From Psychrobacillus psychrotolerans (GTDB lineage: Bacteria > Bacillota > Bacilli > Bacillales_A > Planococcaceae), in the NCBI RefSeq assembly GCF_900115805.1, contig NZ_FOXU01000002.1, positions 186,001 through 250,000 of the forward strand: a DNA stretch of 64,000 nt, given 5' to 3'. This document shows, one piece after another, positions 18,272-26,296 of the stretch (positions are counted from its first letter, which is position 1; every line of letters begins with the position of its first letter). The translations under genes were made by a program, and so were the position numbers. The notes below the pieces were generated by a model. It made no database searches. It was not told where the DNA came from and saw nothing but the letters and a program-made list of their open reading frames with translations.

Positions 18272-20221
18272 ATGGATTTCTTTGATCGTTTTGCAGTACC
18301 ACATCCAAGCTTTTTAATATACGCTTCCATGGTTGGTATCGGACTAACTATGCTTGCGATTGTTGTAGGAATAACCTACTTCAAGAAATGGGGATACCTA
18401 TGGCGTGAATGGATAACTACTGTTGACCATAAACGAATTGGTATCATGTATTTATTAACCGCATTACTTATGCTATTCCGCGGTGGCGTAGATGGAATTA
18501 TGATGCGTTATCAACTTTCTATGCCTGAAAATACATTTTTAGATTCACAACATTATAATGAGGTCTTCACAACGCACGGAATTGTAATGATCCTATTTAT
18601 GGCTATGCCGTTCATTATATTTTTCTTTAACTTTCTTGTTCCACTACAAATTGGAGCACGAGATGTTGCATTTCCACGCTTAAATGCGTTAAGTTTTTGG
18701 TTATTCTTTATGGGTATGGGATTATTCAACCTGTCATTTATAATAGGTGGTTCACCTGATGCAGGATGGACATCCTACTTCCCACTAGCAGGTAATGAGT
18801 TTAGTACGTCTGTTGGGACGAACTATTACATGATTGCTATTCAAATAGCTGGTATCGGTACACTAATGACTGGTATTAACTTTATAACAACGATATTAAA
18901 AATGAGAGCACCCGGCATGACTCTTATGAAGATGCCAATGTTCACATGGTCAGCTTTCATAGCAAACGTTATTATCGTTTTTGCTTTCCCTGTCTTAACA
19001 GTATTATTAGCAATGGGAACGATGGATAGATTGTTTGGCACAAATTTCTTCACTACCGATAATGGTGGTATGGATATGCTTTGGGCTAACCTATTCTGGG
19101 TTTGGGGTCATCCGGAGGTATACATTTTAATATTGCCTGCATTTGGTCTTTACAGTGAAATCATTCCAACATTTGCACGACGTAACCTGTACGGATATAA
19201 ATCGATGGTTGCATCAATGGTCGTTATTTCAGTCCTTTCTTTCGTCGTTTGGGCTCACCATTTCTTTACAATGGGTCAAGGACCATTTGCAAACAGTATA
19301 TTCTCTATTACAACGATGGCGATTGCTATTCCAACCGGTGTTAAAATATTTAACTGGTTATTCACCTTATGGAAAGGGAAAATCGAATTTACAACACCAA
19401 TGCTCTATTCGGTGCTCTTTATTCCACTCTTCACATTAGGGGGAGTTACCGGTGTAATGCTTGCGATGTCAGCAGCTGACTATCAATATCACAATACGAT
19501 GTTCTTAGTGGCCCACTTCCATAACGTAATTATTCCTGGAGTAGTTTACGCTATGCTGGCTGGTATGACATTCTATTGGCCAAAAATCTTTGGCTTTATG
19601 TTGAATGAGAGACTTGGTAAATGGACTGCTTGGTTACTTACAATTGGCTTTGTATTAGCCTTTATACCAATGTATATTACTGGCTTAGATGGTCAGGCAC
19701 GTCGTATGTATACGTACTCTGAATCGACTGGTTTTAGTCTACTGAACATGGTTTCATTTGGCGGTGCTGCAATTATGGCAATTGCCTTTGTTCTACTTGT
19801 TTATAATATTTACTATAGTATTCGTTATTCACCTAGAGATATCGGTAATGATCCTTGGGATGCACGTTCACTTGAATGGTCGACGCATACCCCAATACCA
19901 GAGTATAACTTTGCAATTACACCACAGGTTGCTTCTACACAAGCATTCTGGGATTCTAAGAAAAACGGTCATGAGTTATTTAAAGGCGAGATAGAAAAGA
20001 TTCATATGCCAAATAATAGTGGTTTACCATTTATCATGAGTTGTATGTTCTTTGTATTTGGGTTCGCTATGGTATTTAGTATATGGCCAGTGGTAATTGT
20101 CTCCTTAATCGGTATATTAGCTTGTTTAGTTTACCGTTCATTCGAGCAAGATCACGGAAGATATATATCTGTAGAAGAAATTAAAGAAACGGAAACAAGA
20201 TTGCGAGGTGCTAAAAAATGA
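18272..20221 (+). CDS. qoxB: Cytochrome aa3 quinol oxidase subunit I
   Basis: The catalytic subunit, 649 residues, equal in length to B. subtilis QoxB. Haem-copper oxidase motifs are visible: ITTVDHKRIGIMY, TTHGIVMI (haem ligand), WVWGHPEVYI (CuB ligand and crosslinked Tyr), AHHFFTMG (CuB ligands) and VAHFHNVII (haem a3 and haem a ligands). The HFHN variant resembles E. coli CyoB rather than the HFHY common in B. subtilis. The ATG at 18272 follows AAAGGAG; the longer frame from 18251 would include it. The stop overlaps qoxC by 4 bases (ATGA). Confidence 0.97.
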   Translation: MDFFDRFAVPHPSFLIYASMVGIGLTMLAIVVGITYFKKWGYLWREWITTVDHKRIGIMYLLTALLMLFRGGVDGIMMRYQLSMPENTFLDSQHYNEVFTTHGIVMILFMAMPFIIFFFNFLVPLQIGARDVAFPRLNALSFWLFFMGMGLFNLSFIIGGSPDAGWTSYFPLAGNEFSTSVGTNYYMIAIQIAGIGTLMTGINFITTILKMRAPGMTLMKMPMFTWSAFIANVIIVFAFPVLTVLLAMGTMDRLFGTNFFTTDNGGMDMLWANLFWVWGHPEVYILILPAFGLYSEIIPTFARRNLYGYKSMVASMVVISVLSFVVWAHHFFTMGQGPFANSIFSITTMAIAIPTGVKIFNWLFTLWKGKIEFTTPMLYSVLFIPLFTLGGVTGVMLAMSAADYQYHNTMFLVAHFHNVIIPGVVYAMLAGMTFYWPKIFGFMLNERLGKWTAWLLTIGFVLAFIPMYITGLDGQARRMYTYSESTGFSLLNMVSFGGAAIMAIAFVLLVYNIYYSIRYSPRDIGNDPWDARSLEWSTHTPIPEYNFAITPQVASTQAFWDSKKNGHELFKGEIEKIHMPNNSGLPFIMSCMFFVFGFAMVFSIWPVVIVSLIGILACLVYRSFEQDHGRYISVEEIKETETRLRGAKK

Positions 20222-20814
20222 AGGTAGATAACTCGCTTCCACTTGAATATAGTACGGAAGAAAATAACCTGAAAATACTAGGATTTTGGATCTTCATCGG
20301 TGCTGAAATTATGCTATTCGCAACACTCTTCACTGCATATTTCACATTAGAAAATCGTATTGGTAATGGACCATCCGGTGCTGAAATTTTTGAAATTACA
20401 CCAGTATTAATCGAAACTATTTTACTTTTGACTAGTAGTTTTACTATTGGTCTTGGTATTCACGCTATGCGGTTAAATAAGAAAAAAGCAACAATGGGAT
20501 TCTTTATCATTACATTGATATTAGGAGCTGCTTTCCTAGGAGTAGAGATTTATGAGTTCACCCATTATGTACATGTTGGGGCTGGGCTTCAAACTAGTGC
20601 ATTCACTGCAGCTCTACTAACAACTCTGGGAACACATGGTTTACATGTAACTTTGGGATTATTCTGGGGATTATTTATACTAATCCAGATTAAAAAACGT
20701 GGCTTAACTCCCGAAACAGCCAACAAATCATTTATTTTCTCTCTATACTGGCATTTCCTTGATATCATTTGGATCTTCATCTTCAGCTTCATCTACTTGA
20801 AAGGAATGATGTAA
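20218..20814 (+). CDS. qoxC: Cytochrome aa3 quinol oxidase subunit III
   Basis: A 198-residue membrane subunit with five hydrophobic segments and the subunit III signatures GFWIFIGAEIMLFATLF and GTHGLHVTLGLFW, with YWHFLDIIWIF near the C-terminus. It supports the proton pump and stability of subunit I. It overlaps qoxB by 4 bases, and qoxD begins one base after its stop. Confidence 0.96.
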   Translation: MKVDNSLPLEYSTEENNLKILGFWIFIGAEIMLFATLFTAYFTLENRIGNGPSGAEIFEITPVLIETILLLTSSFTIGLGIHAMRLNKKKATMGFFIITLILGAAFLGVEIYEFTHYVHVGAGLQTSAFTAALLTTLGTHGLHVTLGLFWGLFILIQIKKRGLTPETANKSFIFSLYWHFLDIIWIFIFSFIYLKGMM

Positions 20815-20815
20815 T

Positions 20816-21097
20816 ATGAAAGAATTATTCCCTGTTAAACAAGTAATGGGCTTTGCATTTTCAATCGTACTGACTGCAGTTGCACTTTTGGTTTACTTTA
20901 CTGACATGTCCTACACTATGGGCATGACTGTGCTACTAATAACTGCTTTCGTTCAAGCAGGATTACAGGTCGTTGTCTTCATGCATGCTGGAGAAACCAA
21001 GGATAAAGGATCAATTTACATTAATATTTACTATGCTTTGATCATCGCTTTATTCACTATCTTCGGTACGCTACTTGTATTGGTTTGGGATATGTAA
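20816..21097 (+). CDS. qoxD: Cytochrome aa3 quinol oxidase subunit IV
   Basis: A 93-residue protein with three transmembrane helices, of the COX4/CyoD-like small subunit family: FPVKQVMGFAFSIVLT, AFVQAGLQVVVFMHAG and the final hydrophobic helix ending LVLVWDM. It is the last gene of the operon and is followed by a strong terminator. Its job is assembly and stability of the oxidase. Confidence 0.94.
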   Translation: MKELFPVKQVMGFAFSIVLTAVALLVYFTDMSYTMGMTVLLITAFVQAGLQVVVFMHAGETKDKGSIYINIYYALIIALFTIFGTLLVLVWDM

Positions 21098-21110
21098 GTA
21101 TTTGAAAAGT

Positions 21111-21154
21111 AAAAAGGAGGATCTAGACTCTAGAGTCTGGATCCCCCTTTTTTG
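21111..21154 (+). terminator. Terminator of the qox operon
   Basis: AAAAAGGAGGATC with AGACTC pairs with GAGTCT and GGATCCCCCTTTTTT; six T follow the stem. Confidence 0.9.
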
Positions 21155-21171
21155 TAGCTTACTAATTAAAA

Positions 21172-21206
21172 CAAAAGAGAGCGTTATACTAAACGCTCTC
21201 TTTTTT
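21172..21206 (-). terminator. Bidirectional terminator overlapping the end of the 77-residue membrane protein gene
   Basis: AAAAGAGAGCGTT pairs with AACGCTCTCTTTT around a 6-base loop. It contains the stop codon of the minus-strand gene and has T-rich ends on both strands. Confidence 0.82.
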
Positions 21207-21422
21207 ATATTTACTCGAATTCAAAATCATTTCTTCAGAAGCCACTAATATCATTCCGATTAAAAAGATAAAAACTGCTCCCATGACAACGCCAATTCCA
21301 ATGCCCATAACTGTACTAAACTCACTTATTAATGATCCATATATAAAAATAGCAATTCCGATTGTAAGTAAAGTAGCTCCGACCAATTTAGTAGCGTGCA
21401 ACATTTTTACGTAAGATTCCAT
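21189..21422 (-). CDS. Small membrane protein with two transmembrane helices
   Basis: A 77-residue protein from ATG 21422, which has AAAGGGGTG upstream; the open frame extends further but without a ribosome site. Two hydrophobic segments (about 11-32 and 37-60) rich in Gly, Ile and Val are followed by a short charged C-terminus (SSKYKKESV). I recognise no family. It is convergent with qoxABCD. Confidence 0.65.
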   Translation of the reverse strand: MESYVKMLHATKLVGATLLTIGIAIFIYGSLISEFSTVMGIGIGVVMGAVFIFLIGMILVASEEMILNSSKYKKESV

Positions 21423-21529
21423 ATTGTAACACCCCTTTATACTTATATTATCCAATACGTTCACAAAGTTGTCAATTATTTTTGTCATTTTTGTGAACGG
21501 AAAATAAGTATAAAGAATTCACTTTAAAA

Positions 21530-21665
21530 AAGCTATGGGCGGATAGGACCCAGGGATGGGCGTATGTACCTCGCTTGCGAGCGGATAGACCACTTGCTCG
21601 GGCTCATAACTCTAAACTTCTGGTGTTCACCAGTGTGGCGAGAAGAACGCTCACCGGCATAACTA
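21530..21665. other. GC-richer structured intergenic segment, identity unknown
   Basis: This stretch contrasts with AT-rich flanks. It contains CTCGC-TT-GCGAG and CTGGTG-TT-CACCAG hairpins and two similar blocks, GGCGGATAGGACCCA and GAGCGGATAGACCACTT. No coding frame is convincing. It could be a structured RNA, a leader of the aldehyde dehydrogenase mRNA, or a decayed dispersed repeat. I could not match it to any riboswitch I know. Confidence 0.4.
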
Positions 21666-21727
21666 ATTATTCACTTTTAATATAAATGGCTAACTCAGAT
21701 TATTTAGATGTGTCTATTTATCGAAAA

Positions 21728-21776
21728 TTGAAAAAGAGGCTCTTAAAAAAATATAGTAGTATACTAATATAGTAGT
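21728..21776 (+). promoter_or_regulatory. Candidate promoter and direct repeats before the aldehyde dehydrogenase gene
   Basis: TTGAAA (21728-21733) and TATAGT (21752-21757) with an 18-base spacer make a SigA-like promoter. ATATAGTAGT occurs twice as an exact direct repeat (21751-21760 and 21767-21776), 16 bases apart, covering the -10 and the start site; it may be a repressor or activator site. Confidence 0.45.
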
Positions 21777-21841
21777 GAATTTCTTTTAGCTAACTACGTG
21801 TTAATTACATGACAAAAACACATCTTAGGAGGCACTATATT

Positions 21842-23362
21842 ATGATATATGCAAATCCAAATACTGAAGGTTCTTTAGTAAACTTTAAAGAACAATATCA
21901 AAATTTCATTGGTGGAGAATGGGTTGCTCCAGTTAAAGGACAATACCTTGAAGTTATATCTCCAGTAACGGGCAAAGTATTTACATCAGTACCACGCTCT
22001 ACTGCAGAGGATGTTGAGCTAGCACTAGATGCTGCACACGCTGCAAAAGATGCTTGGGGTAAAACTACTGTTTCTTACCGTTCACAAATTTTAAATAAAA
22101 TTGCAGATCGTATTGAAGCAAACCTTGAAACAATTGCTGTTGCTGAAACTTGGGACAATGGTAAAGCTGTACGTGAAACATTAAATGCTGACGTTCCTTT
22201 AATAGTTGATCACTTCCGTTATTTCGCAGGAGTTATTCGTGCACAAGAAGGCGGTATTAGTGAAATCGACGGCGATACTGTAGCATATCACTACAGCGAA
22301 CCACTAGGAGTAGTTGGTCAAATTATTCCTTGGAACTTCCCATTACTTATGGCTGCATGGAAAATCGCACCGGCTTTAGCTGCAGGGAACTGTATCGTAA
22401 TGAAGCCTGCTGAACAAACACCAGCTTCTATGTGTGTATTAATCGAGTTAATCCAAGATCTTTTACCAAAAGGTGTATTCAACATCGTTCAAGGAACAGG
22501 TTTAGAAGTTGGGAAACCACTTGCATCAAATCCACGTATTGCTAAAATTGCATTCACTGGCTCAACTGCTGTAGGACGCTCTATTATGCAATATGCAACA
22601 GAAAATATCATTCCTGTAACGTTAGAGCTTGGTGGTAAATCACCAAATATCTTCTTCCAAGACGTAATGGATGCAGATGATGAGTACTTAGACAAAGCAA
22701 TTGAAGGCTTCGTATTATTCGCTCTTAACTCAGGTGAAATTTGTACAGCTCCTTCACGTGCATTAATACATGAATCCATCTACGAAAAATTCATGGAAAA
22801 AGTATTAGAACGCGTAAAAGCAATCAAAATTGGTAACCCACTAGACACTGAAACAATGATGGGTGCACAAGCTTCTAAACAACAAATGGATAAAATCCTT
22901 TCTTATATTGAAATTGGTCAACAAGAAGGCGCAGAATTACTAATCGGCGGTTACCAAAACAAATTAGACGGCGATCAAGCAGAAGGTTACTATGTAGCAC
23001 CGACTGTATTCAAAGGTAATAACAAAATGCGTATCTTCCAAGAAGAAATATTTGGTCCAGTTCTAGCTGTGACAACATTCAAAGACTTTGACGATGCAAT
23101 GGAAATTGCAAATGATACAGTATACGGCTTAGGCGCTGGTGTATGGTCACGTAGTGGCGAAACTGCTTATCGTGCAGGTCGCGCTGTACAGGCTGGTCGC
23201 GTTTGGACTAACACATACCACCAATACCCTGCACATGCTGCATTCGGTGGTTACAAACAATCCGGTATCGGCCGTGAAAACCACTTAATGATGCTATCTC
23301 ATTACCAACAAACTAAATGTATTTTAGTTGGTTACAATAAAGGATCAATGGGCTTCTTCTAA
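21842..23362 (+). CDS. NAD-dependent aldehyde dehydrogenase (AcoD/ExaC type)
   Basis: A 506-residue aldehyde dehydrogenase that oxidises short aliphatic aldehydes such as acetaldehyde to acids. It shows the NAD-binding [29 protein letters not shown], the catalytic glutamate in LELGGKSPN and the catalytic cysteine in [11 protein letters not shown] (the ExaC/AcoD subgroup usually has NQGEVCTCPSR). The ATG at 21842 follows AGGAGG with 9 bases. A DUF779 gene starts 1 base after its stop, a linkage typical of this ALDH subgroup. Codon use is strongly biased to preferred codons, suggesting high expression. Confidence 0.93.
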   Translation: MIYANPNTEGSLVNFKEQYQNFIGGEWVAPVKGQYLEVISPVTGKVFTSVPRSTAEDVELALDAAHAAKDAWGKTTVSYRSQILNKIADRIEANLETIAVAETWDNGKAVRETLNADVPLIVDHFRYFAGVIRAQEGGISEIDGDTVAYHYSEPLGVVGQIIPWNFPLLMAAWKIAPALAAGNCIVMKPAEQTPASMCVLIELIQDLLPKGVFNIVQGTGLEVGKPLASNPRIAKIAFTGSTAVGRSIMQYATENIIPVTLELGGKSPNIFFQDVMDADDEYLDKAIEGFVLFALNSGEICTAPSRALIHESIYEKFMEKVLERVKAIKIGNPLDTETMMGAQASKQQMDKILSYIEIGQQEGAELLIGGYQNKLDGDQAEGYYVAPTVFKGNNKMRIFQEEIFGPVLAVTTFKDFDDAMEIANDTVYGLGAGVWSRSGETAYRAGRAVQAGRVWTNTYHQYPAHAAFGGYKQSGIGRENHLMMLSHYQQTKCILVGYNKGSMGFF

Positions 23363-23363
23363 A

Positions 23364-23696
23364 ATGGAAAAAGTCATTGCGACAACTGCAGCTCAAGACT
23401 TAATTACGCAACTACAGAAACAACATGGCAAACTTATATTTGTTCATTCAGAAGGTTGCTGTGATGGGACTTCACCAATCTGTATGACAGAGGGTGACTT
23501 TTATCTTGGTAGCCGAGATGAAAAAATAGGTGAAGTTATGAACGTACCATATTTTATGCATGCTTCAAACTCTTCTTACTGGCAACATCTCCAAATTGTC
23601 ATTGACGTGCAAAATGGTATGGGAAATTCGTTTTCACTAGAAAGCTCAAATGATATGTCCTTCATTATTCGCTCTAAAATAATGGAAAATAAATAA
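23364..23696 (+). CDS. DUF779 family protein
   Basis: A 110-residue DUF779 protein with the conserved cysteine/glycine segment HSEGCCDGTSPICM and the following GDFYLGSRDEKIGEV. The two adjacent cysteines plus a third suggest metal or redox chemistry, but the function is unknown. It is directly coupled to the aldehyde dehydrogenase gene (one-base gap), and that pairing is common, so a role in aldehyde metabolism is inferred. A strong terminator follows. Confidence 0.88.
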   Translation: MEKVIATTAAQDLITQLQKQHGKLIFVHSEGCCDGTSPICMTEGDFYLGSRDEKIGEVMNVPYFMHASNSSYWQHLQIVIDVQNGMGNSFSLESSNDMSFIIRSKIMENK

Positions 23697-23711
23697 GAGA
23701 GTACTATCTCT

Positions 23712-23747
23712 AAGAAAAAACACACCGCCATGCGGTGTGTTTTTCTT
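23712..23747 (+). terminator. Terminator of the ald-DUF779 operon
   Basis: AAGAAAAAACACACCGC pairs with GCGGTGTGTTTTTCTT around a 3-base loop. Confidence 0.88.
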
Positions 23748-23981
23748 ATGAAAGGATATATTTCACCTGAATTGCATAAGTGTATTTTAAATGTTTCTAA
23801 AAGGTCCATGTCTTTACTACAAGTTCATCACTTAACGATGCTTTAGTTCGTAGCTCCTGCTACTTTTGTTACCGCCAAGTAACTTCATTATGCCCCACGT
23901 TCAATGACACAAAAAAATATCCACGTATTAACGATGAAGAAATATCATAATATCAAGAAAAAAGTATTAGGAAGTGGTTGC

Positions 23982-24434
23982 TTGAGTCTTTTTAACCCCG
24001 ATAAACTTTATGTTGAGTTCAGAGATGGAGTTACCTCTACAGGTCCCATAAATCTTAGGAGGCACACACTGACATATTCTGATATAACTGCGGACCTTTT
24101 TTTAACAATTGGATTAAAATTTTCCCGCGATAAAATTACCTTTATGAGAGATGAAGTACTCGGTAAATGGACTAAACATGGAGGTTCCTATGTATATAAT
24201 GTATATGTGGATTTGGATATAGATGGACAATTTACTCAGACTGTTGCAGCAAAACGAAATGACATATACAGACGTGAATTACCATTCGCCATTCAAGCAA
24301 TCAGATATGGAGATAGGAGGCTTTTCCATTCATATCCTACGTTAAATAATTCCTCCATAATAGTTCACTTCCAATCCATATTCCCTCCCTTAAACAAGGT
24401 AGAAAATTGGGGTACTTTTGCAAACCAATTTTAA
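23982..24434 (+). CDS. Staygreen-family protein
   Basis: A protein of about 150 residues with the Staygreen pattern FNPDKLYVEFRDGVT, RRHTLTYSDITADLFLTIG, MRDEVLGKW, AAKRNDIYRRELPFAIQAI-RYGDR and VENWGTF. Plant Staygreen proteins act in chlorophyll breakdown as Mg-dechelatases; bacterial homologues in non-photosynthetic Bacillales have no settled role. I favour TTG at 23982, which has AGGAAGTGG upstream and begins where bacterial homologues begin; ATGs at 23904 and 23934 have no ribosome site. It is a single-gene unit. Confidence 0.82.
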   Translation: MSLFNPDKLYVEFRDGVTSTGPINLRRHTLTYSDITADLFLTIGLKFSRDKITFMRDEVLGKWTKHGGSYVYNVYVDLDIDGQFTQTVAAKRNDIYRRELPFAIQAIRYGDRRLFHSYPTLNNSSIIVHFQSIFPPLNKVENWGTFANQF

Positions 24435-24450
24435 TGAATAATTGAAATAA

Positions 24451-24493
24451 AAAGAGGAGATGACCAAATTTTATAGGCACCTCCTCTCTTATT
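24451..24493 (+). terminator. Possible terminator after the Staygreen gene
   Basis: AAGAGGAG pairs with CTCCTCTCTT across a 20-base loop; the T-run is poor. Confidence 0.4.
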
Positions 24494-24647
24494 CATTTAT
24501 ATAAACTTCCCCTATTTGTAATACTGTTTGCCATTGAATACATAAATGATATATTTCAATCAATGTAACAAACTTCCTTCATATAGTATTATCCAAAGTT
24601 TTAGGCTATAAAAAATCCAATATTAATGACTGCATTTCAGCAATTTC

Positions 24648-24690
24648 TTGATGCTATACTACGATACGAATATAAGTTGATAGCTATCAA
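24648..24690 (+). promoter_or_regulatory. Promoter and operator of the TetR gene
   Basis: TTGATG (24648-24653) and TATAAG (24671-24676), spacer 17, form a promoter. The perfect palindrome TTGATAGCTATCAA (24677-24690) begins directly after the -10, a position suited to autorepression. The half-site TGATAG recurs in front of the SDR gene. Confidence 0.6.
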
Positions 24691-24733
24691 ACATGTTACA
24701 ATCAATGGATGAAGAACAGGTGGAGTGACGAAT

Positions 24734-25363
24734 ATGAGTAAACGAGAACAACAGAAACAACAACGCCGTCAAAACATTATTCAGATTGCAAAGGAATTAT
24801 TTTTGGAACACGGTGTAAAAACAATACAAATGCAAGATGTGGCTACAGCCGCTAATATAGGGATTGCGACGTTATTTCGCTATTTTCCCAAAAAAGAGTA
24901 TTTAATGATTGCGGCAACGAATGCGATTACAGATGAAATGGCCTCGGATATTGGAAAGATTATCGAGCAGACTGTGACGGCATATGAAAAGATCGATCAA
25001 ATTTTGGATTATTATATTGAAATGACAAACGACCCACAATTGCGCTTAGCAAAATTTTTCGAGTCCTATGATTTATATGAGAAAATTGCAGAGGAATCGC
25101 CAGAGCAATACGCGGAGTACTTATCTGCAAGAGGCAGATTAGCCGGCATTTTATTCACATTAGGTGAACAGGGGCAGCGAGATGGCTCATTAAGATCGGA
25201 CGTGGATTTGGATGTATTTATCTTGACAATGGTGCAAAATTTCAGCTTATTTTCGTTTAAATCTAGCTTAACGAAGCATGGTACCAGTCTTTCGTCATTG
25301 CTTTCTTCGGACAAGCAGCTTGCAATGATGAAGGATGTATTTTTACGCTATATTGAGGCATAA
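24734..25363 (+). CDS. TetR-family transcriptional regulator
   Basis: A 209-residue TetR regulator. The N-terminal helix-turn-helix runs from about residue 8 to 54 (IIQIAKELFLEHGVKTIQMQ, VATAANIGIATLFRYFPKKE), and the remainder is a helical ligand-binding domain. The ATG at 24734 follows GGTGGAG with 8 bases; a GTG at 24725 is less likely. The next gene is an SDR dehydrogenase, and both have TGATAG-type palindromes upstream, so this protein probably represses itself and the SDR gene until a ligand, perhaps the SDR substrate, binds. Confidence 0.88.
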   Translation: MSKREQQKQQRRQNIIQIAKELFLEHGVKTIQMQDVATAANIGIATLFRYFPKKEYLMIAATNAITDEMASDIGKIIEQTVTAYEKIDQILDYYIEMTNDPQLRLAKFFESYDLYEKIAEESPEQYAEYLSARGRLAGILFTLGEQGQRDGSLRSDVDLDVFILTMVQNFSLFSFKSSLTKHGTSLSSLLSSDKQLAMMKDVFLRYIEA

Positions 25364-25381
25364 CTAAAACGGACGGATTGA

Positions 25382-25441
25382 TTGACATTGTCATAAAAAA
25401 ACTGTTTACTAGAAAGTGTAAAACATGATAGTCAACTATCA
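25382..25441 (+). promoter_or_regulatory. Promoter region and operator of the SDR gene
   Basis: TTGACA (25382-25387) with TTTACT (25405-25410), spacer 17, is the likely promoter. TGATAGTCAACTATCA (25426-25441) has the same half-sites as the TetR-gene operator, here 4 bases apart instead of abutting. Confidence 0.55.
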
Positions 25442-25474
25442 CATTATATCAATCTATCTTAGGAGGCATTTTAT

Positions 25475-26209
25475 ATGAGTCGTTTATCAGGTAAAGTAGC
25501 AGTTATTACAGGAGCAGCACAAGGCATGGGTGCAGCACATGCAAAATTATTCATTGAGCATGGTGCAAAGGTTGTTTTAACAGATTTAAATGAGGAAAAA
25601 GGAAATGCACTTGCTACCGAATTAGGTGAAAATGCCCTTTTCATTAAACATAATGTAACATCAGAAGAAGATTGGACAACAGTTATTGCAAAAACGGAAG
25701 AAGCTTTCGGTCCAGTAAACGTATTAGTAAACAACGCTGGTATTACAATGGCGAAAAATATGCTTGATATTACAGTTGAGGAATATCGTCGTATCGTAGA
25801 CATTAACCAAGTCTCAGTATTCTTGGGTATGAAAACTGCAGCAACTTCAATGATGAAAACTGGTGGAGGTTCAATCATCAACATATCTTCAATGAATGGT
25901 TTAGTTGCCGGTGCTGTAGGTTACACTGATACAAAATTTGCAGTTCGTGGTATGACGAAAGCAGCTGCGATAAACTTAGCCCCAATGGGAATCCGCGTAA
26001 ACTCTGTACATCCAGGAGTTATCGCTACACCTATGGTTGTTCAAGAAGATACAAAAGCAGCTGTAGAAGAATTTGCTAAACACATTCCTTTAAAACGCGT
26101 GGCGCAACCAGAAGAAGTTTCAAACATGGTACTATTCTTAGCTTCTGATGAGTCTAGCTACTCAACAGGGTCAGAATTCATTATTGACGGCGGATTAACT
26201 GCACAATAA
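25475..26209 (+). CDS. Short-chain dehydrogenase/reductase, classical SDR
   Basis: A 244-residue NAD(P)-dependent oxidoreductase. The cofactor loop TGAAQGMG is at 12-19, DLNEEK at 37-42 (the Asp favours NAD), NNAG at 86-89, the catalytic Ser in NISSMNG near 138-139, and YTDTK giving Tyr150 and Lys154. It resembles 3-alpha/20-beta-hydroxysteroid dehydrogenases and cyclohexanol dehydrogenase-like SDRs; the substrate is unknown. The start follows AGGAGG. Regulation by the adjacent TetR protein is inferred from shared palindromes. A bidirectional terminator follows. Confidence 0.92.
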   Translation: MSRLSGKVAVITGAAQGMGAAHAKLFIEHGAKVVLTDLNEEKGNALATELGENALFIKHNVTSEEDWTTVIAKTEEAFGPVNVLVNNAGITMAKNMLDITVEEYRRIVDINQVSVFLGMKTAATSMMKTGGGSIINISSMNGLVAGAVGYTDTKFAVRGMTKAAAINLAPMGIRVNSVHPGVIATPMVVQEDTKAAVEEFAKHIPLKRVAQPEEVSNMVLFLASDESSYSTGSEFIIDGGLTAQ

Positions 26210-26242
26210 TATTAGCATCTGAAAAATTCATATAAATTTTGT

Positions 26243-26285
26243 AAAGGTCGATTTTCTATTAACTTAGAAAATCGACCTTTATTAT
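26243..26285. terminator. Bidirectional terminator between the SDR and FG-GAP-like genes
   Basis: AAAGGTCGATTTTCTA pairs exactly with TAGAAAATCGACCTTT around a 6-base loop, between two convergent genes. Confidence 0.9.
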
Positions 26286-26296
26286 ATTTACTTTCA

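Noticed and set aside
21530-21665. Known riboswitch or T-box
   Set aside because: I compared it with the motifs I know (T-box, TPP, SAM, guanidine, ydaO, yybP) and found no conserved core.
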